DNA of 64,000 bases from Thermogutta sp039793925 (GTDB taxonomy: Bacteria > Planctomycetota > Planctomycetia > Pirellulales > Thermoguttaceae): NCBI RefSeq assembly GCF_039793925.1, contig NZ_JBAMME010000379.1:7094-71093 (forward strand). Direction: 5' to 3'. The position numbers and the translations under genes are program-made. The notes under the pieces are model-generated. The model had not been told where the DNA came from. It made no database searches and was given only the letters and a program-made list of their open reading frames with translations. Of this stretch, positions 53,631 to 61,107 are shown one piece after another. Positions within the stretch are counted from its first letter, which is position 1. Each line of letters begins with the position of its first letter.

Positions 53631-54710
53631 TCACTCGGGCATCGGCGGATGTCCCGAAACCACCGGAACACCCACGTTGACCCGTTGGTCGAGCTGTTTC
53701 ATCGCGTCGATGACGGTGTTGGTCCCGAAAGTCACACCCTGCGTAGCGGGACTGTTCTGGGTATCGGCCACGAAGAAATTCCGCAACTCGAGAATAGCCG
53801 GGGCTGTGAGGATAATCAGGGCCGCCGGTGCCAGGCAGAACAGAATCGGCAGGACGAGCTTGACCGGGGCTTTGTTAGCTCGGGCAAGGGCTGACTGCCG
53901 CAGAGAGACGCGGAGGTGATCCGCGTGATCGTGAAGCGAGCTGGCGAGCTGGCTGCCCAGTTGGGTTCCGCGGGTAAGCACAGCGGCGAGCTGACGAATC
54001 TCGGGCAGATCCACCCGTCGGGTCAGGTCCTCCAGGGCCAGCTTGAGACTGCTCACCTCAGCCTGGCGTTTGACGAGCCTGAGTTCCTCAGCCAGTGCAG
54101 GATAGGCCCCCATTTGGCCGGCCACATGTTCCACACTATCCAGGAGATTGAGGCCGCCTGTCAGACACATGCTGAGCATATCCACCGTGTCGGCCAGGCC
54201 GCTGCGAATCTCCTCGTATCGCGACTTCCGCCGAAAATACACGTAAAGTCTGGGAATAATCGACAGCACAACGCCCGTAAAAATTCCCACACCCAGAATG
54301 CGCCAGGTCCACTGGGGATCGGCCAGAATCGCACACACCCCGGCGATGATAAGCGGCGTGACCAGCAGCAGGAAGCGAAAGGCATAGATCGTGTTGCGAG
54401 CTGCCGGATGGTAAAGCCCCGCCTGTTTCAAAAGAAGCTGGAAATCTCGGCTTTCCTTGGCGGATTCTGGAATCTGGGCAGCCAGAGCCGGCGTTAAGGC
54501 GCCGAAGGCCCCGTCATCTTCCATATCGGGATCAATAATCGGGGGCTTTGGCGATAGGCTCTCGGAAACAACCTTTGCCCGCCGCCACAGCCAGATTTTT
54601 CGCACCAGCAGAGCGACGACAAAAACACTCAAAAAGGTCAGCAGGGAAAGTCCCCAATCGTTCCAGAAGGCATTGATCTCGTTCCACGCACCCAGGTCGA
54701 TCGGTGTCAT
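53631..54710 (-). CDS. tadC: TadC-like pilus assembly protein (module 1)
   Basis: A 359-residue T2SSF-domain protein. An N-terminal span (LSLLTFLSVFVVALLVRKIW) is followed by a charged linker and a two-span hairpin near residues 110-155. The domain reads RSGLADTVDMLSMCLTGGLN, EELRLVKRQAEVSSLKLALE and LPEIRQLAAVLTRGTQLGSQ, and the last span is IILTAPAILELRNFFV. The N-terminal linker is longer than in the module 2 copy. It lies 92 bases after tadB of module 1 and before the terminator. ATG 54710. Confidence 0.9.
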   Translation of the reverse strand: MTPIDLGAWNEINAFWNDWGLSLLTFLSVFVVALLVRKIWLWRRAKVVSESLSPKPPIIDPDMEDDGAFGALTPALAAQIPESAKESRDFQLLLKQAGLYHPAARNTIYAFRFLLLVTPLIIAGVCAILADPQWTWRILGVGIFTGVVLSIIPRLYVYFRRKSRYEEIRSGLADTVDMLSMCLTGGLNLLDSVEHVAGQMGAYPALAEELRLVKRQAEVSSLKLALEDLTRRVDLPEIRQLAAVLTRGTQLGSQLASSLHDHADHLRVSLRQSALARANKAPVKLVLPILFCLAPAALIILTAPAILELRNFFVADTQNSPATQGVTFGTNTVIDAMKQLDQRVNVGVPVVSGHPPMPE

Positions 54711-54802
54711 AGAGATGATCCCTCAGCAAATATGATGGGTAGAAAACTTTACTCGATCGTGTAATCTGGCGAGACGAAAAGCTATGCGAAATGCTCGGGG
54801 GT

Positions 54803-55720
54803 TCAATATTTCACCTGGAGAATCCGCCACACCCAGAACAGGCCCACAAGTTGCAAGCCTCCTGCGATCCCAAGCAACGTGGGTCCGCGGGGATGGGTGA
54901 GGAACTGCTGGACGTAGTCCGGCCGGGTCCAGCCCAGCACCGCCACCGCGATGAGAATTCCTATCGTCAATCCGAGCACCGAAAGCCGACTGCCCGCCGT
55001 GACTGCCTTCATATGCCCTCGGAATTCCGAACGCTCTCGTGCCGATCGGGCGAGCCGACTCGCGAGATTGGCGAGATCACCTCCCGTTCGCCGATGAACC
55101 AGGACTGCGGTCGCAAAAATCCGAAATTCAGGCAGCGGAATCCGGTAAGACATGCGTTCCATAACGCGCTGGGGTGAATGTCCCAGTTCTAGCTGGGTGG
55201 CACACCAGCGAAATTCGCTCTGAAGTGGACCTTTGCTTTCTTCAGCGGCGAGTACCGTGGCCCGCTCGAGCGACAGCCCGCTCCGCACAGCATCAGCAAA
55301 CAACTCCAGGGTGGAGGGCAACTCCTTTCGCATCGCAGTGACGCGTCGCCACGCCCGGAACTTCCACCACATGAGAGGAATCACGGCACCCACCAGCGTT
55401 CCGAGCATCGCCAGCAGAAAATCATCGAACAGAACCAGGCACACAGCGGCACCCAGAACCGCGCTGGCTGCGGGAATCATGCTGGCCGTGGTTCGGTCCA
55501 GCGTGCTTCCAGCGGCTTCCAGAAGTTCGTAAAACCACCGGTCCAGCCGGGTACGGGCGGCTTTTTCTGGCGACACATAGAGAAGATCTGCGGGATCGAA
55601 ATCTTGCTGGGCGTTCTGCCCGGAGAGCTGTTTCCCCAGAAAGCGCAGCGCAATCAAAAGCAGAATTCCACTGACGGTGGTGAATGTCAGAACAGGATAC
55701 AGCCATTCATGCCATGGCAT
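54803..55720 (-). CDS. tadB: TadB-like pilus assembly protein (module 1)
   Basis: About 305 residues from ATG 55720 (GGGAGG upstream); a frame to 55741 adds seven residues. The first span is LTFTTVSGILLLIALRFLG. The T2SSF domain has LPSTLELFADAVRSGLSLER, AEESKGPLQSEFRWCATQLE and EFRIFATAVLVHRRTGGDLA, ending in a membrane pair. It starts 17 bases after the ATPase stop of module 1, so the two are tightly coupled. Confidence 0.92.
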   Translation of the reverse strand: MPWHEWLYPVLTFTTVSGILLLIALRFLGKQLSGQNAQQDFDPADLLYVSPEKAARTRLDRWFYELLEAAGSTLDRTTASMIPAASAVLGAAVCLVLFDDFLLAMLGTLVGAVIPLMWWKFRAWRRVTAMRKELPSTLELFADAVRSGLSLERATVLAAEESKGPLQSEFRWCATQLELGHSPQRVMERMSYRIPLPEFRIFATAVLVHRRTGGDLANLASRLARSARERSEFRGHMKAVTAGSRLSVLGLTIGILIAVAVLGWTRPDYVQQFLTHPRGPTLLGIAGGLQLVGLFWVWRILQVKY

Positions 55721-55737
55721 CGATGCAAACCTCCCTT

Positions 55738-57114
55738 TCAAGTGCGATTGCTCGCAGTTTCGATGAGACGCTTCGTGAAGAGTGACTCGGGAAGAACGAT
55801 ACCCTGCTCTTCCAGGCGAGTCAGAAATCGCGGGACGTTGCCGGTCGCGTAGAAATGTCCCTTGGCCACCCCGTCTTCGTCCACACCCTCCTGCCGGAAG
55901 CCGTAGAGCTCCTGAAGTTCATAATCTCCATTGTTGAAACCAATAATTTCCGAAATCCGCATCACCTTTCGCACCCCGCCCTTCAACCTCGCCAGGTGAA
56001 CGACGAGGGTGACGGCCGAGGCGATGTACTGACGCACAATGGGCACCGGCAATTCGAATCCTGCCATGCCTACCATCACTTCCAACCGCGAGAGAGCATC
56101 GCGGGTATCATTGGCGTGGATGGTCGTGAGGGAGCCCTCATGGCCTGTGTTCATCGCCTGGAGCATATCGAGGGCCTCCGCGCCACGGACCTCGCCCAGG
56201 ATGATTCTGTCGGGCCGCATCCGCAGGGCGTTGCGGACCAGATCGCGGGGGGTCACCTCACCGCGGCCCTCCGCGTTGGCGATGCGAGTTTCCAAACTCA
56301 CCACGTGTTTTCGCTGGAGGCGTAACTCGGCCGAGTCCTCAATGGTCACAAGACGTTCGTCTTCCGGAATGAATGCCGACAGATTGTTGAGAAGAGTGGT
56401 CTTCCCGGAACCGGCACCTCCGCTGATGAGAATGTTGATCCGCCCTTCCACGGCCGCCTGCAAAAGTGTTACCATCTCCGGACAGATCGACCCCAGTCGG
56501 AGCAGATCGGCCATTTTGAGCCGTTCGTGTCCAAACCGGCGGATAGAGAGCACCGGTCCCCGTAGAGAAAGCGGGGGAATCACGGCGTTGACGCGAGAAC
56601 CGTCCGGCAGCCGGGCATCCACCATCGGGTTCTGCTCGTCGATACGGCGGCCCACGCGGGACACGATCCGCTGAATAATCTGCAGCAGGTGTTCCTCGTC
56701 AGCAAACACCGTGTTTGTTTCCTGGAGGCGTCCGCACCTTTCCACATACACTTCGTACGGACCATTGACGAGAATATCCGTGACGTCCGGGTCCTGCATG
56801 TAGGGTTCAAGCGGCCCCAACCCGAACGACTCCGCCATCAGTTCGTCAATCAGGCGTTCCTCGTCGATGTTGCCGAGGAGTTCCGGTCGGCTGCGGAGGA
56901 CGGCCTCTGTGAGGTTCCGCAGATGCCGGCGGAGTTGGTTTTCATCCATTTTGGCCAGCCGGGAAAGGTCGAGCGACTCGATCACCTCGCGATGCAGGCG
57001 GGTTTTCACCTTCTGGAATTCGGCTTCCCATTTTTCGCGCGGGTCGGAGATAGCGGATACCTCGCCACGGCCATTCCCAGGTGTCTCGCTCTGTCGGTAA
57101 AACAGGTTCATCAT
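55738..57114 (-). CDS. tadA: TadA/CpaF pilus assembly ATPase (module 1)
   Basis: A 458-residue ATPase. Walker A is ISGGAGSGKTTLLNNL, followed by LVTIEDSAELRLQRKHVVSL, DRIILGEVRGAEALDMLQAM and TGHEGSLTTIHANDTRDALS. The N-terminal part has FGLGPLEPYMQDPDVTDILV. Its start is ATG 57114 or the next Met at 57111. It lies 98 bases after cpaB and heads module 1. Comparison by eye with the module 2 copy shows the same motif order with many substitutions, typical for an old duplication. Confidence 0.95.
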   Translation of the reverse strand: MMNLFYRQSETPGNGRGEVSAISDPREKWEAEFQKVKTRLHREVIESLDLSRLAKMDENQLRRHLRNLTEAVLRSRPELLGNIDEERLIDELMAESFGLGPLEPYMQDPDVTDILVNGPYEVYVERCGRLQETNTVFADEEHLLQIIQRIVSRVGRRIDEQNPMVDARLPDGSRVNAVIPPLSLRGPVLSIRRFGHERLKMADLLRLGSICPEMVTLLQAAVEGRINILISGGAGSGKTTLLNNLSAFIPEDERLVTIEDSAELRLQRKHVVSLETRIANAEGRGEVTPRDLVRNALRMRPDRIILGEVRGAEALDMLQAMNTGHEGSLTTIHANDTRDALSRLEVMVGMAGFELPVPIVRQYIASAVTLVVHLARLKGGVRKVMRISEIIGFNNGDYELQELYGFRQEGVDEDGVAKGHFYATGNVPRFLTRLEEQGIVLPESLFTKRLIETASNRT

Positions 57115-57212
57115 GGGTCGGTTTCCACTCTATTCAGCATGCCCTGATGTGTTCTCTCATGCATCCATCGGTGTGGCAGTTAGCCCAAACACCAAAACAC
57201 CCCGCGTCGCTG

Positions 57213-58415
57213 TCACGGCCTGCCAGCGGAAGCGTGGGCCCCTGGCAAAGTCACCACCCGACCGTAACCCCCCGTTCCCACACTTGCCTGGCCGGGGAGG
57301 ACGGCAGGATGGGGGGCCGGGGTCGGCGAGGCATTACCGGCACTTGCCCGAGCCGCCTCTTTTGCCCGTTTCGCAGCGCATTCCGGGCAGTCTTCTTCAC
57401 TGGCGTCTTTATGGGACGAGCCATTGCTGTTGAGTGCGCCTGGGGTGAACGGTCGGGGTGCTTCTCCCTGAGCAACCAGCGTGGCGTTTTCCGCCTCGCG
57501 AATCTGCCAGCTCGCGAAAGTCACTTCCTGAACTTCACTGCCCCGCCAGATCTGAGCCGTCTTGGTTTCGGGTTTGGGAGTCTCGGACTGTGGCTGGAGC
57601 GGGGAAATCCCCAGCAGCGTGTAAATATTGACCAGGTTGGAACCCTCGAGCTGATCTGTTGCTACTGGCTGAGGTGAGGTGGTGCCGGTCGGAATCGCCG
57701 TGACTTCGCCAACTTCCGGATTATCTGTGGGAACTGCCGCCTCTTCCTGCTGACTACAAAGCACAACGCTCAGCGTGCCGTACTTTTCCGCCAAGATGAG
57801 TTTGTTAGCCTGTTCGGGAGTCACCGCCACGGTGATGTTCCGGAGATCGGTGGGCCGATCTTCGGCGGCCGGGAATCGGTTCCGACTCGTCGCCAGGACG
57901 CGAACCCGTCGCAGGAGTGTCAGAGTGGCCATCCCACCAAATTCCGGGCGATCGTTCTTGACCGTGAGTGTGATGTCCACAAGGCTTTCCGGCTGAATCA
58001 TCCCGTTGACGGCTGCCTTGGCGTCCACGGCCAGCGTCACGGCGCGATAGCCGGGCGGCAATCGTTCGGATAGTAAGGGTACTTCGCCAACCTCATAAAG
58101 ATCCTGCTCACGAATGGGTTGACCGGCAGGAATCGTCACTTTGGCCAGGCGGTAAAGGGCCCGAGACTTTAGCGTTAGGGCCCCTTCCGGTACCTTGTCG
58201 GCGGGTACGGGGACCTCTTCCACGTAGTCGTCGATAATCCGTGTGTACTGGCCGAGATTGTACTTGGCGACCACGATCTTGGTCATCTTTCTACCGGCCG
58301 TTCTGGCCTGCTGCTCGGCGGGTCGGGATAGATGCCGAACCACGTAGGCGGCCCCCAATCCCACCAAAATGGCCACCACGACGAATGTAACACCCGCGGG
58401 ACTGACACGTTTCAT
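57213..58415 (-). CDS. cpaB: Flp pilus assembly protein CpaB/RcpC
   Basis: A 400-residue protein. The N-terminus MKRVSPAGVTFVVVAILVGL is a signal anchor. The SAF domain follows: IVVAKYNLGQYTRIIDDYVE, TIPAGQPIREQDLYEVGEVP, then RAVTLAVDAKAAVNGMIQPE and VDITLTVKNDRPE. The C-terminal third is Pro/Ser/Ala-rich with a Cys pair (EEDCPECAAKRAKEA). CpaB stabilises the secretin channel; no cpaC is present in the window. ATG 58415 follows AAAGGAGAGG. Confidence 0.9.
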   Translation of the reverse strand: MKRVSPAGVTFVVVAILVGLGAAYVVRHLSRPAEQQARTAGRKMTKIVVAKYNLGQYTRIIDDYVEEVPVPADKVPEGALTLKSRALYRLAKVTIPAGQPIREQDLYEVGEVPLLSERLPPGYRAVTLAVDAKAAVNGMIQPESLVDITLTVKNDRPEFGGMATLTLLRRVRVLATSRNRFPAAEDRPTDLRNITVAVTPEQANKLILAEKYGTLSVVLCSQQEEAAVPTDNPEVGEVTAIPTGTTSPQPVATDQLEGSNLVNIYTLLGISPLQPQSETPKPETKTAQIWRGSEVQEVTFASWQIREAENATLVAQGEAPRPFTPGALNSNGSSHKDASEEDCPECAAKRAKEAARASAGNASPTPAPHPAVLPGQASVGTGGYGRVVTLPGAHASAGRP

Positions 58416-58677
58416 GGAACTTCCTCTCCTTTGTTACAAACGAGCAACACAGCACGTGGCCTGTTTCTATTGGGCAACAACCTCACGCGTTATCAGATAA
58501 GAACGAAAAACCTCCTTAGACGCTCAACTCTCACCGAAGAAGAGTTTTTTCCGTATGTAAGCTCTCTTATCCGAGGTTTTGCCACTGTTATGAACGATCG
58601 TTGTGCAATTTCAGTGCCGATAGTCGAATGAAACATCAAATGAGCCAGCGAAAACTGTCTTGTGCCGGTGGGAAACC

Positions 58678-59226
58678 TCAGTACCATCCACCCCGCAGCA
58701 AAGCCAGCGCAACCATCAACCAGGTTCCCACGGCCAGGGGTACCGCGAACGGTAGGGCCTTGCGGCTTGAAACGTTAAACCTTCTCGACGGAGCGGCTCC
58801 GGCAGATCCGACATCGCCCGGCTGCTTCTGTCGTGTGCTGGGGCGCACAAGTTCTTCCAGCGACTTTCCGGTCACCAGGCAGACCAGGCTGAAAATCGAT
58901 CCCACGACGACACCACAGGCAAACGCGATGAGGAGTCCTCGCGGCCCCAACCACGACCCCAAAGCCGCAAGCAGTTTGATGTCACCCATCCCTCCACCGC
59001 CGAAAATGTACGGCAGAATCAACAACGCTGCTCCCACTGCGAAGCCCGCCAGCGAGAATAGCCACCCCTGTCCCCCCGGCATGAGCGAGTGAAAACACAA
59101 TCCCGCCACCATGGCGGGAACCGTTAGGACATTTGGAATTCGCCGCTCCCGCAGGTCTGTGATGGCCGCCCAAAAAGTCACCAGAAGCACCGCAATCGCC
59201 ACAATGAGAGAATCCAGCATGTTCAA
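58678..59226 (-). CDS. cpaA: A24 prepilin peptidase CpaA/TadV
   Basis: A 182-residue integral membrane enzyme without the N-terminal methylase domain, as in the CpaA group. Both catalytic aspartates are present: AAITDLRERRIPN (D-x6-P) and GGGGMGDIKLLAALGSWLG (GxGD). About six membrane segments. TTG 59226 is preferred, since GGGAGG lies eight bases upstream; ATG 59220 is the alternative. It is preceded by three pilin genes and should cleave their G|VLTFEW leaders. Confidence 0.92.
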   Translation of the reverse strand: MNMLDSLIVAIAVLLVTFWAAITDLRERRIPNVLTVPAMVAGLCFHSLMPGGQGWLFSLAGFAVGAALLILPYIFGGGGMGDIKLLAALGSWLGPRGLLIAFACGVVVGSIFSLVCLVTGKSLEELVRPSTRQKQPGDVGSAGAAPSRRFNVSSRKALPFAVPLAVGTWLMVALALLRGGWY

Positions 59227-59318
59227 AGAAGAGACCTCCCTAAAATCGGAAGAATAGTTGGTTTTGGGAAAAAGTTTTCAATGGCCGTTGGTAGCGTTTT
59301 CTGCGGCCAATGCCCTTC

Positions 59319-59675
59319 TCATAAGTTCCGGCCGCGTTCTATGTTCTGGGCAGCGTCATCGTCCTGCCAGCTTCCCCAACTCCCTGCGCAGGGCAGGCCG
59401 TCCGGGGCGTGGGTCTCGAACGACTGGTCCACTGATAAGACAGCGCCACAGATGTCACCGAGCTCGTCGATGACCCCATCCCGAAATGCCGTGTAGGCCC
59501 CGACAACTCCCAGCACAAGAAGCGTGATGAGGATCACCCACTCGAACGTGAGGACGCCGCGTCGGGCTGCACGGTCTTGAGTGAGTGGCTTGCGTTTCCT
59601 CAATTGTGTGGACCGAGAGTTTTCAAGATGGCTCTTCTGGAACCATTGCCAAACCTGTGATATGGCCATCCCCAT
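59319..59675 (-). CDS. Flp-like pilin A
   Basis: About 118 residues. ATG 59675 or 59669 follows GGAGG closely. A long positively charged leader ends at RRAARRG, followed by the mature start VLTFEWVILITLLVLGVVGA, where Glu5 and a hydrophobic helix are typical of type IVb pilins. The C-terminal part (DGVIDELGDICGAVLSVDQS) is shared with the two other pilins. The leader of about 40 residues is longer than in the other two. Cleavage after Gly by CpaA is inferred. Confidence 0.8.
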   Translation of the reverse strand: MGMAISQVWQWFQKSHLENSRSTQLRKRKPLTQDRAARRGVLTFEWVILITLLVLGVVGAYTAFRDGVIDELGDICGAVLSVDQSFETHAPDGLPCAGSWGSWQDDDAAQNIERGRNL

Positions 59676-59784
59676 AAAGCCTCCGGTTGTCAAGCAAAAA
59701 CGCGTCGAAACTATGTTTGCATGCGATACTTCAGGAAAACATGTACCCGCTGTGTGTTGCCTCAAGGCAACAGAAGTCCGCCGG

Positions 59785-60108
59785 TCACGGAGTGGAGCAC
59801 GTGCCCACAGGGCCTTGATCAGGGCGACCGGTCGTAGGACGGTTTTGCTCACCGGCACACTCGGGTAACGAATCGGTGAAACTGAAGGCATTGCCCCAAC
59901 CTGTGTCGTCTGCGGATACCGTGTACGATTGGTCAATGTGCACCAGGGCCCCCACAACGTCCCCCAGTTCGCTGATGACCGCATCCCGAGCAGCCGAAAG
60001 ACCGCCCACTATCCCGATCACAATGAGCGTGATGAGCAGAATCCACTCGAAAGTCAAAACTCCGTCGCTTTGCCGCACATGGCGCCACATCAATCGAATC
60101 ACTTTCAT
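59785..60108 (-). CDS. Flp-like pilin B
   Basis: A 107-residue protein. The leader is MKVIRLMWRHVRQSDG (16 residues); the mature helix starts VLTFEWILLITLIVIGIVGG and is followed by SAARDAVISELGDVVGALVH. The C-terminal 50 residues are polar and contain two Cys (PECAGEQ, GTCSTP). It lies between pilin A and the terminator that separates it from pilin C. Confidence 0.85.
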   Translation of the reverse strand: MKVIRLMWRHVRQSDGVLTFEWILLITLIVIGIVGGLSAARDAVISELGDVVGALVHIDQSYTVSADDTGWGNAFSFTDSLPECAGEQNRPTTGRPDQGPVGTCSTP

Positions 60109-60262
60109 ACCTGCTCTCCCAAGCTAAGCCATCTGTACGCTGAGTCAATCTCAGAAACACTCGTACGCAATTTTTATTCCACGATTGTCAGAATGACGGT
60201 TCAAAATTCCGCTCTGCACAATTTTCGGTTGATTCATTCGTAAAAGAACGGGGCCTGTGTCG

Positions 60263-60308
60263 CAAATAAAAACCGGCTCCGGGGTGATCACACCACGCGG
60301 AGCCGGTT
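60263..60308 (-). terminator. Terminator after pilin C
   Basis: An 11-base stem AACCGGCTCCG / CGGAGCCGGTT (60298-60308 and 60271-60281 on the minus strand) is followed by TTTTATTT. It lies 58 bases after the pilin C stop, so pilin C has its own transcript end and can be made in excess of the rest of the locus. Confidence 0.9.
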
Positions 60309-60366
60309 GTTTCAGTGACGACGGAAAGCTCGACAAAGCTGTCGAGGCCTTCAGCCTATGGCTGGA

Positions 60367-60723
60367 TCACAGGCTCGGATCTTCAACGTCGTCGCCACAA
60401 GCACCGATGGCGCCCTGATCCTGAGTGAGATCACCGGTGGCCAGGCGACCCTGATCCATACCAGCGGAATCGGTGTAGGACGAGTCGGACGCACCATCCA
60501 CCACGCAGTCAGGCACTTGCACATCCCACGGATGGGCGATGTAATAGGACTGGTCGAGGGAGATCATGGCCTCGACGACGTCGCCCAATTCCGTGATCAC
60601 GGCATCGCGGACCGCACTGAGACCGCCGACTACACCGATCACCAGGACCGTGATGAGGAGGATCCATTCGAAGGTCAAAACGCCTTCTTCCTCCCGCCAG
60701 ATACGAGACAACACGCGCTTCAC
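60367..60723 (-). CDS. Flp-like pilin C (probably the major pilin)
   Basis: A 118-residue protein. The leader MKRVLSRIWREEEG ends in Gly; the mature part starts VLTFEWILLITVLVIGVVGG, then SAVRDAVITELGDVVEAMIS. The polar C-terminal 60 residues contain two Cys (VPDCVVDG, GACGDD). It is the first gene of the locus and is followed by a strong terminator, which fits a highly expressed major pilin. ATG 60723. Confidence 0.85.
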   Translation of the reverse strand: MKRVLSRIWREEEGVLTFEWILLITVLVIGVVGGLSAVRDAVITELGDVVEAMISLDQSYYIAHPWDVQVPDCVVDGASDSSYTDSAGMDQGRLATGDLTQDQGAIGACGDDVEDPSL

Positions 60724-61107
60724 CCTGTCGCTCCTTATACTGAGGACCAGAGGAACTAACTAGCTGTCGGTCCACCGCAGACCGACCCGACAAGTTTTCA
60801 TCCTGTGTCCCATCGATGGGATGACGTCTTGCCCAATACGCTTTAGCAGAGTCCGTGCCAAACTCCAACAAAATGTGCCCAAACAGACAGAATGCGGCGT
60901 AATACGCGAGAATTCGCAGCATTACAGGGGTAATCCGCGTATGATTCGCCTCCCCAGAATTTTGCGCAAGCGAGATGGTGTTCCAAGCTTGAAACACCCA
61001 GCTTGAATGCGTACAAGAGTCATGTTGTGCGTTTGAAACACGAAGACGCTTTCGCTTCACTGTGAAATAGGATCAGTCGCCTGAAGCACCAGCAAAAGGA
61101 GCCCTCC
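60724..61107. other. Intergenic region upstream of pilin C and the large secreted protein
   Basis: About 385 bases between divergent genes. No hairpin or gene-like frame was seen. It should contain the pilin promoter and the promoter of the next gene. Confidence 0.4.

Noticed and set aside
58526..58550. AACTCT/AGAGTT hairpin followed by T on the plus strand
   Set aside because: It would terminate plus-strand transcripts, but no plus-strand gene is near; the stem is weak.
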